Shown here in pieces: positions 1 to 9,040 of a stretch of DNA of 64,000 nucleotides. Within the stretch, counting starts at the first letter, position 1. Every line of letters begins with the position of its first letter. This DNA comes from Caballeronia sp. SL2Y3. Its GTDB lineage: Bacteria > Pseudomonadota > Gammaproteobacteria > Burkholderiales > Burkholderiaceae. The position numbers and the translations under genes were made by a program. The stretch lies in assembly GCF_022879575.1 (NCBI RefSeq), contig NZ_CP084260.1, positions 2,604,001 to 2,668,000 of the forward strand, read 5' to 3'. The notes below the pieces were generated by a model. It ran no database searches and was not told the DNA's origin. It worked only from the letters and a program-made list of their open reading frames with translations.

Positions 1-112
1 GGGAGGGGCAACGCTAATAGACCGACGCGAAAACAAGTTTCACTAACGAACGAACGAACGAACGAACGAACGAACGAACGAACGAACGAACGAACGAACG
101 AAAGAAAGAAAG
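1..112 (+). repeat. Dispersed repeat copy 1 with (AACG)14 tract
   Basis: Bases 1-43 match the 3' part of a dispersed element seen again near 38.7, 53.5, 55.9 and 56.0 kb (GC-rich palindrome, then a conserved block ending near AAGTTTCAC). A perfect tetranucleotide tract follows, 14 units of AACG at 45-100, then three AAAG units to 112. The copy is cut by the window edge. Copies near 38.7 and 53.5 kb carry related CGAA/GAAA-rich tails, so the tract appears to be part of the element. Confidence 0.8.
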
Positions 113-150
113 ATAGGACAACGCACCACCCGCCCAACAAGAACCAACGT

Positions 151-1416
151 TCAAGAAGAAGAACAAAGCGCCCCCGAGCGGCCCCCGCTCAACACCCTAG
201 CGACCGCCTCCACCCGCGCCTCATGCACCGCATCCTTGATCCTTGAAGGCTCATGCGCGAACCGCTGCGCCACAGCCCCGGCATCGACCGACCGTGCAGC
301 GACGAGCGCCTCCCGCAGCCGCTCCGCCTGCGGATACTCCGTCTGCTCGAGCCCGAGCCGCCCGCGCGCATCCGCGAGACACGCCTGTAGCGCCTCGGCA
401 AAGCGCGCCGGCTTGCGCAGCGCATCGGTGCGCTCAAAAAGCCGCACGAGCGCCGCCGCGCCCATATCCATCACGCGATGAATATTGCCGTGCTCCCTCG
501 CGACGAGCAGCGCCAGATCGCGGCATTCGTTCGGCACGCGCAGGCGTTCGCACAACGGCTTCAGCAAATCGACACTGCGTCCCTCGTGCCCGAGATGCCG
601 CGGCAAGATATCGTCCGGTGTGGTCGCCTTGCCGAGATCGTGCGTGAGCGCGGCAAAGCGAACCGGCAGCGCATAGCCCTGCGAGGCCGCATAGTCGACC
701 ACCATCATCACATGCACGCCCGTGTCAACTTCCGGGTGATAGTCGGCGCGTTGCGGCACGCCCCATAGCGCATCGACCTCCGGCAGAATCCGCGCGAGCG
801 CGCCGCAGCCGCGCAGCACCTCGAACATCCGCGACGGCCGCTTCTCCATCAGCCCGCGCGAAATCTCCTGCCACACGCGCTCGGGAACGAGCGCATCGAC
901 TTCGCCGGCTTCGACCATCTTCTTCATCAGCGCTTGCGTGTCCGGCGCGACGGTGAAATCCGCGAAGCGCGCGGCAAATCGCGCGAGCCGAAGTATGCGC
1001 ACCGGATCTTCGATGAACGCATCGCCCACATGCCGGAAACGCTTCGCGCTGAGGTCGCTCTGTCCGTCGAACGGGTCGATCACCGGGCCGGTCAGCTCGC
1101 CCGCTGCGTTCACTTCGCGCGCCATCGCGTTGATCGTGAGGTCGCGGCGAGCTAAGTCTTCCTCCAGCGTCACGTCCGGCGAATAGTAGAACTGAAAGCC
1201 GTGATAGCCCGCCGCCGTCTTGCGCTCGGTCCGCGCGAGCGCGTATTCCTCGTGCGTCACCGGATGCAGGAACACCGGAAAATCCTTGCCGACCGGCTTG
1301 TACCCTTGCGCGACCATCTGCTCGGGCGTCGCGCCGACGACCACGTAATCGCGGTCCACCACCGGCACGCCCAGCAACGCATCGCGGATCGCGCCGCCTA
1401 CCGCGTAGATATTCAT
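151..1416 (-). CDS. cca: Multifunctional CCA-adding tRNA nucleotidyltransferase
   Basis: 421 residues. This enzyme adds or repairs the 3'-terminal CCA of tRNAs without a template. The N-terminus has the class II nucleotidyltransferase fold: GG at residues 7-8 and the metal-binding pair D21/D23 in DRDY, followed by the RRDLTINAMA and EDPVRILR motifs that bind the incoming nucleotide. An HD-domain motif (THDLGK) in the second half marks the long, multifunctional proteobacterial form with phosphohydrolase activity. The start is the ATG at 1416 because the protein begins directly with the family N-terminus. That ATG overlaps the TGA of the upstream glutathione S-transferase gene by four bases, so the two are probably translationally coupled. 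Confidence 0.95.
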   Translation of the reverse strand: MNIYAVGGAIRDALLGVPVVDRDYVVVGATPEQMVAQGYKPVGKDFPVFLHPVTHEEYALARTERKTAAGYHGFQFYYSPDVTLEEDLARRDLTINAMAREVNAAGELTGPVIDPFDGQSDLSAKRFRHVGDAFIEDPVRILRLARFAARFADFTVAPDTQALMKKMVEAGEVDALVPERVWQEISRGLMEKRPSRMFEVLRGCGALARILPEVDALWGVPQRADYHPEVDTGVHVMMVVDYAASQGYALPVRFAALTHDLGKATTPDDILPRHLGHEGRSVDLLKPLCERLRVPNECRDLALLVAREHGNIHRVMDMGAAALVRLFERTDALRKPARFAEALQACLADARGRLGLEQTEYPQAERLREALVAARSVDAGAVAQRFAHEPSRIKDAVHEARVEAVARVLSGGRSGALCSSS

Positions 1417-2036
1417 CGCGCGTCGTCCTTCCGTGCGTCGTCGATCCACGCGGCCACGGCCGGCAGCGCGGTCACGCGAGCCGCATACTCGCGCGCGGAC
1501 TCGCTGATAGCGGGCGAATACGAGTTGAAGCGCATGACGACGGGCGCGAACATGGCGTCCGCAATGCTGAAGTCGCCGAACAGGAACGGCCCGCCCGACT
1601 GCGCGACGCAGCGGCTCCAGATCGCGTCGATCCGCGCGATATCCGCGAGCGCACCGGGCGTCGCGCCGATGCCCGGCTCCATCGCCGTGATGTGCATCGG
1701 CATGTTCTGGCGCAGCTCCGCGAAGCCCGCGTGCATTTCCGCGCTGATGCTGCGCGCGTGCGCGCGGGCGGCGGCATCGCGCGGCCAGAGCGCATGCTGC
1801 GGATACCGCTCGGCAAGCGTTTCCATGATGGCGAGCGATTCCCATACGGTCTCGCCGCTATCGGTGATAAGGCACGGCACTTTGCCCGACGGCGTCACAT
1901 CGAGAATCTTCGCCTTGGTGCCGGGCTGGCCGAGCCGGATGAGCACTTCATCGAACGGAATGTCGAAATGCCTGAGCAGCACCCAGGGACGCATGGACCA
2001 GGAAGAGAGATTCTTGTCGCCGATAACGAGTTTCAT
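1413..2036 (-). CDS. Glutathione S-transferase family protein
   Basis: 207 residues, the usual length of a soluble bacterial glutathione S-transferase. The N-terminus (MKLVIGDKNLSSWSMRPW) is a thioredoxin-like domain of the YfcF/zeta-like type, with the serine-rich SSWS stretch where the catalytic Ser normally lies. GKVPCLI supplies the conserved cis-proline that binds the glutathione backbone, and ESLAIMETL follows. The C-terminal half is the helical GST domain with the SIADAMFAPV stretch. The substrate cannot be read from sequence; detoxification or maleylacetoacetate-like isomerisation are possible. Its stop overlaps the cca start, and it lies just downstream of the NDUFA9-like gene on the same strand. 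Confidence 0.88.
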   Translation of the reverse strand: MKLVIGDKNLSSWSMRPWVLLRHFDIPFDEVLIRLGQPGTKAKILDVTPSGKVPCLITDSGETVWESLAIMETLAERYPQHALWPRDAAARAHARSISAEMHAGFAELRQNMPMHITAMEPGIGATPGALADIARIDAIWSRCVAQSGGPFLFGDFSIADAMFAPVVMRFNSYSPAISESAREYAARVTALPAVAAWIDDARKDDAR

Positions 2037-2047
2037 GCGGTCTGAAA

Positions 2048-3004
2048 TCAACGGTGCGCCGTGGCGCGGAAAGTATTGAAGCGCGAACGCGGCGACATGC
2101 CAGTGAGATACAGCGGCGCGATCGCCTCGATGCTCGCCGGCTCGCCGATGCCGAGTTCCGGCGCAAGCGGCCCGCTCGCGATGCTTGGCGTCTTCATGGA
2201 ATCGAGGTTGTCGCGCGACATCAGCGGTTCGCCGGGCGCCATTTCCAGCGTCATCGCCTGAAGGCGGCCGAGACTCTCCGGCAGCTTGACGATGCGCGCA
2301 TGCTTGCCGATGGTTGCGCCCGCGAAGCGCACGAGTTCCGCGAGCGTATAGACGGCGGGGCCTGCGAGTTCGTAGACCATGCGGTTCGCGGCATCGAGGT
2401 CGAGCACGTTGACGATGGCCTTCGCGACATCGCCGACGAAAACCGGCTGGAATTCGGCGTCCGCGCACGCGAGCGGAATCACCGGAAACAGCCGTTCGAG
2501 GAACGCAAACTGGTTGAGCAGATTGTCCTCAGGACCGAACACGACCGAACTGCGGAAAATGGTCCAGTCGAGGCCCGACTCGCGGACTTGCTTCTCGCCA
2601 TCGCCCTTCGAGCGCAGATACATGCTCGGACCTTCCGAGTCCGCGCCGATGGCGCTCATATGAATGAGCCTGCGCACGCCCTTCGCCGCGCACGCCGCGA
2701 CGATCTTGCGCGGCAGCTCGACATGCGCTCGCGCGAACTCGGGCCCGTACGGATCGCCGCGCCGCCCCTGCAACACGCCGACGAGATTGATGACCGCATC
2801 GGCTTCCGCGACGAACGCGGCGAGCTTGATGGGATCGTGAACATCGGTTTCGAGCACGTCCACCGGCAGTAGCGTCAGATGCGCGGCGTTCGACCGACGC
2901 CGTGTCGCAATCCGCACATTCTTGCCGAGATCGACCAGCGCGTTGACGAGATGGCTGCCGATGAAGCCGGAGCCGCCGATGATCGCCACGTTCTGATGTT
3001 GCAT
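2048..3004 (-). CDS. NDUFA9-like NAD(P)-binding protein (atypical short-chain dehydrogenase)
   Basis: 318 residues. The N-terminus has the Rossmann motif GGSGFIGSHLV at residues 10-20, typical of extended or atypical short-chain dehydrogenases. The overall pattern (VINLVGVLQGR, then HMSAIGAD, YLRSKGDGE and FGPEDNLLNQF) matches the complex I NDUFA9 subunit family. These proteins resemble a mitochondrial complex I accessory subunit and may bind NADPH; their bacterial function is not settled. There is no catalytic YxxxK: the corresponding position reads YLRSK, in which Y and K are spaced as in the active site, so activity is possible. It stops 11 bases before the glutathione S-transferase start, suggesting one transcript with gst and cca. 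Confidence 0.85.
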   Translation of the reverse strand: MQHQNVAIIGGSGFIGSHLVNALVDLGKNVRIATRRRSNAAHLTLLPVDVLETDVHDPIKLAAFVAEADAVINLVGVLQGRRGDPYGPEFARAHVELPRKIVAACAAKGVRRLIHMSAIGADSEGPSMYLRSKGDGEKQVRESGLDWTIFRSSVVFGPEDNLLNQFAFLERLFPVIPLACADAEFQPVFVGDVAKAIVNVLDLDAANRMVYELAGPAVYTLAELVRFAGATIGKHARIVKLPESLGRLQAMTLEMAPGEPLMSRDNLDSMKTPSIASGPLAPELGIGEPASIEAIAPLYLTGMSPRSRFNTFRATAHR

Positions 3005-3127
3005 GTTCGCCTCTTGTGTCGCGGCTGCCCGCTTGCGCTGACGAATGCGGGGCTACGAGGTAAGGACGAGCCGCCGCGCGTGCTTCCGATGAACGGATGG
3101 CCGAGCGCGGCGTGGCGTGAAGCGCGC

Positions 3128-5095
3128 TTACGGCGCGATATAACCCAGCCGCGCCTTCAGCGATTGCGGACGGCCTTCGAACAGCGCCGCGTAGTACACG
3201 GTGTTCGACAGCACGTTCTTCACGTAATCGCGCGTCTCGGAAAACGGAATGGTTTCAGCAAAAACCGCGCCCTCGACCGGCGCGCGCAAATCCTGCCGCC
3301 ATTGGCGCGGCCTGCCCGGACCGGCGTTGTAGCCGGCGGTGGCGAGCACCGGCGAGTTGTCGAACTGATTGTAGATCATCGACAGGTAGTTCGTGCCGAG
3401 CAGAATGTTGGTGTCGATGTCGTTCATCTGCGCGCGCGACAGCGAGCCGAGACCGATCTTCTTCGCGACGAGTTGCGCCGTGCCGGGCATCAACTGCATG
3501 AGTCCGCCCGCGCCCACTTCCGAGCGCGCATTGATGATGAAGCGCGACTCCTGGCGAATCAGACCGTAGGCCCACTCGGTGTCGAGCCCGGTGCTTTGCG
3601 CGTCGCGCTCGACGATCTCACGGAACGGCGACAGATACCGCAGCGTGAAATCGTGCTCGGTCTTGGTCTTGTCGGCAGTGTTCACCGTGCGGTCGTACAG
3701 TTCGATGCGCTTTGCGTATTGCGCAGCGGCGAGCAACTGACGGTCGGTCATGGTGCGCAGCGGCCAGTTCCATTCGCGATTGCCTTCGAGCCGCATGTTG
3801 AGCGCATAGAAACGCTGCGACAGCGCGAAGCCCGGCACCGACTGCATCTGCGCAATCTCGGCGTCGGAGACGGTCGTGCGCGGCGGCAGCGTGATCTTCT
3901 GGCCGAGCTCTTCCAGCGCGAGCTGGCCGTAGAAGTTGTATTGATCCGCGATGCTCTGGAATTCCTGACTGGCCGTGGCCGCGTCGCCCGCCTGCTTGAC
4001 GGCGCGCGCGTGCCAGTAGACCCACGCGGGCTGGCTGCGCAGCGTGGGCGGCATCTGCTCGATGGACCAGCGGACCATGTTCCAGTCGCCCGCGAGCAGC
4101 GCGCTGCGCGTGCGCCATTCGTACGCCGGATTCGACAACGGCGCATTCGCCGACAGCCGATACCAGTCCGCCGCCGACGGCATGCGCTTTAGCGCCGCCT
4201 GATAGCCGATGGTGCCCCAGCCGATCGCGCGCTCGGCGGGCGTAAGGCCCGGCGCGACGGAACTGAACGTGGCCGCGGCCATCGCCGGATCGTTGCGCGC
4301 GAGGCGCGTGATGGCGAGCAGCGTCAGTTGATGCGCCGGCGTGTTCGGCATGACGCCGCGCGCCAGATAAAGCGGCGGCTTGTTGACGGCGTTGTCGAGC
4401 AGTTCGGGCTTCGGCCGTTCCTGGCCGAGCGCATCGACGATATTCGCGCCGGTCGTCGTGTAGTTTTGCTCGTACGCGAGGCGGATCTGCTGCCAGATAT
4501 CGTCGCTCGTGAACTGGCCGGACTCCGCGAGCGCCGCGATGAGATCCACGCAGCCGTCGCCGTACCATTTCGGATCGACGAGCAGCGCGCGCGCCGCCTC
4601 CGCGATGTTCTCGCCGCGCGACTGCCGCGCTTCGAGCGCATAGCATTTGACCTGCGTGTCGTCGTTCAGCACGAAGCGCGAATACTGCTGCTCGAAGTTG
4701 CGCCAGTCGTGACGGACGCCGAGCACCACGAGGTAGTCGTTGCGCATGCGGTCGGCAATGGCCTGGCCGTCGTAGCGTTGCAGGAACGAGAGCACCGGCG
4801 CGTCGGGCGCGTCCGGGCGCGCGTGGCCTTGCGCATCGAAAAGCTGCGGCTTGATCGTGAAGTATTCGACGTAACCCGGCGCCGGGTAATTCGGAATCTG
4901 CGCGGCGAGCGCGGCGGCACGGCCGGCATCGTTCGCGCGGGACGCCTCGCGCAACTGCATGAAGACGCGGTCGTCGGCGGACGGCGAAAAGTCGGCGTCC
5001 GGGCGCACGGCCGAGGCCGTTCCGCAGGCGACGAGCGTCGCGGCGGCAAGGGCGTAACCGACCGCAAGATATACTCGGTTGAAGCGTTTTGACAT
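3128..5095 (-). CDS. Lipoprotein soluble-type lytic murein transglycosylase
   Basis: 655 residues. It cleaves the MurNAc-GlcNAc bond of peptidoglycan with 1,6-anhydro product formation, in the periplasm. The N-terminus is a lipoprotein signal with lipobox LVAC (Cys24), so it is probably anchored to a membrane. The long middle part is the helical U-shaped domain of Slt70-like enzymes. The C-terminus holds the SLT domain: IRQESRF with the catalytic Glu, GGLMQLMPGTA, and TAGYNAGPGRPRQW. The ATG at 5095 was chosen because it puts the signal peptide at the very N-terminus; an in-frame upstream ATG at 5146 would add residues unlike a signal. The next gene diverges only 20 bases away. Confidence 0.92.
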   Translation of the reverse strand: MSKRFNRVYLAVGYALAAATLVACGTASAVRPDADFSPSADDRVFMQLREASRANDAGRAAALAAQIPNYPAPGYVEYFTIKPQLFDAQGHARPDAPDAPVLSFLQRYDGQAIADRMRNDYLVVLGVRHDWRNFEQQYSRFVLNDDTQVKCYALEARQSRGENIAEAARALLVDPKWYGDGCVDLIAALAESGQFTSDDIWQQIRLAYEQNYTTTGANIVDALGQERPKPELLDNAVNKPPLYLARGVMPNTPAHQLTLLAITRLARNDPAMAAATFSSVAPGLTPAERAIGWGTIGYQAALKRMPSAADWYRLSANAPLSNPAYEWRTRSALLAGDWNMVRWSIEQMPPTLRSQPAWVYWHARAVKQAGDAATASQEFQSIADQYNFYGQLALEELGQKITLPPRTTVSDAEIAQMQSVPGFALSQRFYALNMRLEGNREWNWPLRTMTDRQLLAAAQYAKRIELYDRTVNTADKTKTEHDFTLRYLSPFREIVERDAQSTGLDTEWAYGLIRQESRFIINARSEVGAGGLMQLMPGTAQLVAKKIGLGSLSRAQMNDIDTNILLGTNYLSMIYNQFDNSPVLATAGYNAGPGRPRQWRQDLRAPVEGAVFAETIPFSETRDYVKNVLSNTVYYAALFEGRPQSLKARLGYIAP

Positions 5096-5115
5096 CGTTA
5101 TGACTGGAGCGCGAG

Positions 5116-5736
5116 GTGGTCCAAAGATCGGTTGAAAGCATAGCACGCAACGTTTGCGCGGAACCTGTCCGCGCGGAGCCGAAGAGCGCCCTGCGCGCCA
5201 CGCTGCTCGCGCGCCGCGAGGCGCAGGCCGAAGACCCGGCGCAAGCCGCGCGCAACGCGGCGCTGGCCGAGCGGCTGCGCGCGCTGCTCGATGAGCGCGC
5301 GGTCCGGTGCATCGGCTTTTATTGGCCGGTAGCGGGCGAATTCGACGCGCGTGCGGTCATCGCGGATTGGCTCGCATCGGACGATGCTCGCGAAGCCGCA
5401 TTGCCGGTCGTCGTGCAGCCGCATGCGCCGATGGCCTTTCACGCATGGCACGCGCAATCGCCGATGAAGCCGGGCCGCTATCGCATTCCCGTGCCGGAAG
5501 AAGAGAGAGTCGTGGTGCCGGAATTGCTGCTCGTGCCGTGCGTCGGTTTCGATTCGGACCGATACCGCCTCGGCTACGGCGGCGGCTACTACGATCGCAC
5601 GCTCGCGGCGTGGCCGGTCGCGAAGAAGCCGGCGACCATCGGCATAGCGTATGAAATGGGCAAGCTCGGCGCGCTGCCGCGCGAATCGCACGACATGCCG
5701 CTCGATGCGGTCGTTACCGAAGCGGCGCGCTACTGA
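5116..5736 (+). CDS. 5-formyltetrahydrofolate cyclo-ligase
   Basis: 206 residues. It converts 5-formyl-THF to 5,10-methenyl-THF using ATP and so returns folate to the one-carbon pool. Family marks: the basic N-terminal R-x-x-L-L-A-R-R-E helix after about 25 residues, FYWPVAGEFDAR, the substrate-binding PGRYRIPVP stretch, and the signature LGYGGGYYDRTL near the C-terminus. The GTG at 5116 is the earliest in-frame start; initiation slightly further in is possible because the first 25 residues are poorly conserved. The gene is divergent from the transglycosylase by 20 bases, so promoters must overlap coding sequence. I looked for a 6S RNA, a common neighbour of this family, and did not see room for one. 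Convergent with the MarR-type gene, 7 bases apart. Confidence 0.9.
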   Translation: MVQRSVESIARNVCAEPVRAEPKSALRATLLARREAQAEDPAQAARNAALAERLRALLDERAVRCIGFYWPVAGEFDARAVIADWLASDDAREAALPVVVQPHAPMAFHAWHAQSPMKPGRYRIPVPEEERVVVPELLLVPCVGFDSDRYRLGYGGGYYDRTLAAWPVAKKPATIGIAYEMGKLGALPRESHDMPLDAVVTEAARY

Positions 5737-5743
5737 GCCGCGC

Positions 5744-6256
5744 CTAGAGCGACGCCGCCGCGCGCGCGGCGGTGTCGTAGAGGCCGGATGCGTTGCGCAT
5801 CAGTTGCGCCGCCTCGCCGATCTGTTCGTTGGTCAGCCGGCTTTCGCGCAGCGCGGAAATCAGGCAGCTTTCCCGCACTTCGCGGTACTTGCCGCACAGT
5901 TCGCGCCCCGCTGGCGTCGTCGTGAAGAACACTTCCTTGCCGGCCTTTTCGCTCGTCACATAGCCGCGCGTCACGAGTTTCTTGAGCGCGTAGGTCGCCA
6001 CATGCGTGTCCTCGATATTCAGCACGAAGCAGATGTCCGCGAGCTTCTTCTTGCGGTCGCGATGGTTCACGTGATGCAGCAGCGACACTTCTACCGCCGT
6101 CATGTCCTTGGCGCCCGCCGCCGACATGCAGCGCACCATCCATCGGTTGAAGGCGTTGCTCGCCATGATGAGCGCGTACTCGAATTCGGAGAGTTCCGCG
6201 CTGGTTTCGGAGACGAGGTGCTCGGACGACACGATCTTGGTTGGCTGACGCGACAT
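5744..6256 (-). CDS. MarR/winged-helix family transcriptional regulator
   Basis: 170 residues. A MarR-like winged helix is visible: DMTAVEVSLLHHV, then LADICFVLNIEDTHVATYALKKLVTRGYV as the recognition helix, then the wing KAGKEVFFTTTPAGREL. The ATG at 6256 was chosen over an upstream in-frame ATG at 6295 because MSRQPTK is a typical start and the extra residues look non-conserved. It is divergent from the pxpBCA-DUF969-DUF979 genes across a 178-bp AT-rich region holding three phased 10-bp repeats, so it may regulate them. That link is inference from position; the ligand is unknown. Confidence 0.82.
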   Translation of the reverse strand: MSRQPTKIVSSEHLVSETSAELSEFEYALIMASNAFNRWMVRCMSAAGAKDMTAVEVSLLHHVNHRDRKKKLADICFVLNIEDTHVATYALKKLVTRGYVTSEKAGKEVFFTTTPAGRELCGKYREVRESCLISALRESRLTNEQIGEAAQLMRNASGLYDTAARAAASL

Positions 6257-6327
6257 GGCGATGACCGTAGAAAAGTGCGTCGCAGTGTAGCGCAATGCGT
6301 TCGCGCCACACTCCAGACAAACGCGTA

Positions 6328-6359
6328 TTGATAATTTCTTGATAATTTATTGACAATGT
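6328..6359 (+). promoter_or_regulatory. Three helically phased direct repeats between the marR-type gene and pxpB
   Basis: TTGATAATTT occurs at 6328-6337 and 6339-6348, and TTGACAATGT (8 of 10 matches) at 6350-6359: three units spaced exactly 11 bp, in an AT-rich island within GC-rich DNA. Position and phasing suggest a cooperative operator or overlapping promoter elements for the divergent genes. Confidence 0.6.
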
Positions 6360-6434
6360 AACATTCCGAGACGGAGTGGCGAAAGCGGTCTTCCCACGAA
6401 AACGCCGCCGTGCTCGAAGGACATACTCGAACGC

Positions 6435-7088
6435 ATGACCAGACCACGAATTTATCCGCTCGGCGAAAGCGCGCTCGTCTGCGACGTCGCGCCGCCCGCC
6501 ACGATCGACTGCCAGCGCCGCATCTGGACGCTCGCGGATTACGCGCGCCTGCTGCCGCACGTCGTGGAGGTCGTGCCGGGCATGAACAATCTGACGATCG
6601 TGTTCGATCCGCTCGAGGCCGACTACGCAAGCCTCGCGGCGCAACTCGACGCGCAATGGGACGTGGCCGGCCACGCCGACACCGAAGGCACGCAGATCGA
6701 CATTCCGGTGCGCTACGGCGGCGACGACGGCCCCGACCTCGCGGCGCTGGCCGAGCACGTCGGCTTGTCGGTCGATGAAGTCGTGAAGCGTCACACGCAA
6801 GCCGAATACATCGTGTTCTTTCTCGGCTTCCAGCCGGGCTTCGCGTATCTCGGCGGGCTCGATCCCGCGCTGCACATGCCGCGCCGCCGCGAGCCGCGTC
6901 TCGAAGTGCCGGCGGGATCGGTCGGCATCGGCGGGGCGCAGACGGGCATTTATCCGGCGACCTCGCCGGGAGGCTGGCAACTGCTCGGCCGCACGGACGT
7001 GAAGCTCTTCGACCCGGCCCGCAATCCGCCGACGCTGATGCAGCCCGGCGACCGCGTGCGCTTCATCCCGGTGGAGGTGCGCGCATGA
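6435..7088 (+). CDS. pxpB: 5-oxoprolinase subunit B (KipI-like)
   Basis: 217 residues. With PxpC and PxpA it forms the ATP-dependent prokaryotic 5-oxoprolinase, which opens 5-oxoproline to L-glutamate. Family marks: the N-terminal YPLGESALVC, VEVVPGMNNLTIVFDP in the first domain, and the carboxyltransferase-like core IVFFLGFQPGFAYLGGLD, RREPRLEVPAGSVGIGG and TGIYPATSPGGW. The last four bases overlap the pxpC start (ATGA), so the two subunits are coupled. First gene of a five-gene plus-strand run after the phased repeats. Confidence 0.93.
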   Translation: MTRPRIYPLGESALVCDVAPPATIDCQRRIWTLADYARLLPHVVEVVPGMNNLTIVFDPLEADYASLAAQLDAQWDVAGHADTEGTQIDIPVRYGGDDGPDLAALAEHVGLSVDEVVKRHTQAEYIVFFLGFQPGFAYLGGLDPALHMPRRREPRLEVPAGSVGIGGAQTGIYPATSPGGWQLLGRTDVKLFDPARNPPTLMQPGDRVRFIPVEVRA

Positions 7089-8116
7089 TCGACGTGATTC
7101 GCGCGGGCGTGCTCTCCTCGGTGCAGGATCTCGGCCGCCCCGGTTACCGGCATCTCGGCGTGAGTTCGGGCGGTGCGCTCGACGCGCTATCGCTCGAAAT
7201 CGGCAATCGCATCGTCGGCAACCGGCCGGATGCGGCGGGCATCGAAGTGACGTTCGGGCCGACCGTGCTGCGCTTCAAGCGCGCGACGCGCATCGCCATC
7301 ACGGGCACCGACTTCGGCGCGACGCTCGACGACGTGCCGGTCTATTCGTGGTGGAGCCTGCCCGTGCGCGCGGGCCAGGAACTGACGCTGCGCGCGGCGA
7401 AGCGCGGCATGCGCTGCTACGTGTGCATCGCGGGCGGCATCGACGTGTTGCCGATGCTCGGCTCGCGCAGCACCGATCTCGGCGCCTGCTTCGGCGGACT
7501 CGGCGGACGCGCGCTGCGCGACGGCGACCGCTTGCCGGTGGGCGTGCCGCAGCCGCACAAGGGCATCGCGTTTTCGCCGGAAGAACCCGCGTTCGGCGTG
7601 AAAGCGCCCGCGTGGTGCAAGTTCGTGCTCGTCGATGAACCCGTGCGCCGCGGCCGCCACGCGCCCGGCCTCGCGTGGGCCGCGCCGATTCGCGTGCTGC
7701 GCGGCCCGGAGTACGCGAGCTTCACCGACGAGTCGCAGCGCGACTTCTGGGACGACGAATGGACCATCACGCCGAACAGCAACCGCATGGGATTCCGCCT
7801 CGCCGGCAGGCCGCTCGAACGCCGCGCGAAGACGGAACTACTCTCTCACGCGGTGCTGCCCGGCACGATTCAGGTTCCGCCGAACGGCCAGCCGATCATC
7901 CTGATGGGCGACGCGCAGACCACGGGCGGCTATCCGAAGATCGGCGCGGTCATCAAGGCCGACTTGTGGAAGCTCGCGCAAGTGCGGCTGAACGGCGGCG
8001 TGCGCTTCGTCGAGACATCGGTGGAGGAAGCGCGCCACGCGCTCGCCGAAGAGCGCCAGTACGTGAGCCAGGTGGAAACGGCCATCGCGATGCACGAAGA
8101 ACGCATCGGGCGATGA
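7085..8116 (+). CDS. pxpC: 5-oxoprolinase subunit C (KipA-like, biotin-dependent carboxyltransferase family)
   Basis: 343 residues. It is the large subunit partner of PxpB in 5-oxoproline hydrolysis. The N-terminus [19 protein letters not shown] and the following [10 protein letters not shown] are the KipA/urea amidolyase-related signature. Other marks are [12 protein letters not shown], the [18 protein letters not shown] stretch, and the C-terminal [16 protein letters not shown]. The ATG overlaps the pxpB stop. There is a 40-bp gap to pxpA. No truncation or frameshift is visible. Confidence 0.93.
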   Translation: MIDVIRAGVLSSVQDLGRPGYRHLGVSSGGALDALSLEIGNRIVGNRPDAAGIEVTFGPTVLRFKRATRIAITGTDFGATLDDVPVYSWWSLPVRAGQELTLRAAKRGMRCYVCIAGGIDVLPMLGSRSTDLGACFGGLGGRALRDGDRLPVGVPQPHKGIAFSPEEPAFGVKAPAWCKFVLVDEPVRRGRHAPGLAWAAPIRVLRGPEYASFTDESQRDFWDDEWTITPNSNRMGFRLAGRPLERRAKTELLSHAVLPGTIQVPPNGQPIILMGDAQTTGGYPKIGAVIKADLWKLAQVRLNGGVRFVETSVEEARHALAEERQYVSQVETAIAMHEERIGR

Positions 8117-8156
8117 AGGACAACCCAACGCAACGACTACTTCAAACGACATCATC

Positions 8157-8903
8157 ATGCAGATCGATCTGAACGCCGATCTCGGCGAAGGCTGCGGCTC
8201 CGACGAAGCCCTGCTCGACCTCGTCAGCTCCGCGAATATCGCGTGCGGCTGGCATGCGGGCGGCGCGACCGCCATGCGCGACTGCGTGCGCTGGGCGGTG
8301 CAAAAGGGCGTGGCGATCGGCGCGCATCCGAGCTTCAACGATCCGGAGAACTTCGGCCGCAAGGAAATGGACCTGCCGCCCGACGAAATCTACGCGGGCG
8401 TGCTGTATCAACTCGGCGCGCTCGCGGCCATTGCGAAGGCGGAAGGCGGGCGCATCGCGCACGTGAAGCCGCACGGCGCGCTCTACAACCAGGCGGCCAA
8501 GACGCCGGAAATCGCGGATGCCATCGCGGCCGCCGTGCGCGACTTCGATCCGTCGCTGCTCGTCTTCGGTCTCGCCAATAGCGGCCTGATCGATGCGGCG
8601 CGGCGCGCGGGGCTCGTCGCCATCGAAGAAGTGTTCGCGGATCGCGGTTATCGCGCGGACGGTTCGCTCGTGCCGCGCAAGGAGCCGGGCGCGCTGCTCG
8701 ACGACGAAGACGCCGTGCTCGAACGCACGCTGTCGATGGTGCGCGACCAGCGCGTGCAGGCCGTCTCGGGCGACTGGGTGCCGCTCAACGCGCAGACTAT
8801 CTGCCTGCACGGCGACGGCGAGCACGCGCTGGCGTTCGCGCGGCGCATTCGCGGCGCGCTGGCGGATGCGGGCATCGGCGTTCGCGCCGCTCAAGCCGCC
8901 TGA
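8157..8903 (+). CDS. pxpA: 5-oxoprolinase subunit A (LamB/YcsF family)
   Basis: 248 residues, the normal LamB/YcsF length. The start [12 protein letters not shown] is the family hallmark, followed by [33 protein letters not shown], and [17 protein letters not shown]. This subunit supplies the hydrolase-like part of the complex that converts 5-oxoproline to glutamate. It is the third subunit gene in order B-C-A. An intrinsic-terminator-like hairpin follows within 20 bases of the stop, so the downstream DUF969/DUF979 pair may have its own promoter or rely on read-through. Confidence 0.94.
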   Translation: MQIDLNADLGEGCGSDEALLDLVSSANIACGWHAGGATAMRDCVRWAVQKGVAIGAHPSFNDPENFGRKEMDLPPDEIYAGVLYQLGALAAIAKAEGGRIAHVKPHGALYNQAAKTPEIADAIAAAVRDFDPSLLVFGLANSGLIDAARRAGLVAIEEVFADRGYRADGSLVPRKEPGALLDDEDAVLERTLSMVRDQRVQAVSGDWVPLNAQTICLHGDGEHALAFARRIRGALADAGIGVRAAQAA

Positions 8904-8921
8904 GCTTTTTTTGAAGCATCG

Positions 8922-8947
8922 AACGCCCCGCCTTGCCGGGGCGTTTT
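8922..8947 (+). terminator. Intrinsic-like terminator after pxpA
   Basis: Perfect 9-bp stem AACGCCCCG/CGGGGCGTT with a 6-nt loop, ending in a short T run at 8944-8947. It lies 19 bases after the pxpA stop. Confidence 0.65.
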
Positions 8948-9040
8948 AGCAAGCGGCCGCAAGAGCCGATAGTCGTTCGCTGTCACCACGCGCTCGCATC
9001 GAGGCGCGATGTTTGAATCGACATACCGTTTGGAGATCTC

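Noticed and set aside
1201..2079. Long plus-strand frames opposite cca and gst
   Set aside because: High GC leaves antisense frames open; the opposite strand encodes well-known proteins.
5096..5115. 6S RNA next to the 5-formyltetrahydrofolate cyclo-ligase gene
   Set aside because: This is a common neighbour, but only 20 bp separate the divergent genes and nothing resembling it is seen nearby.
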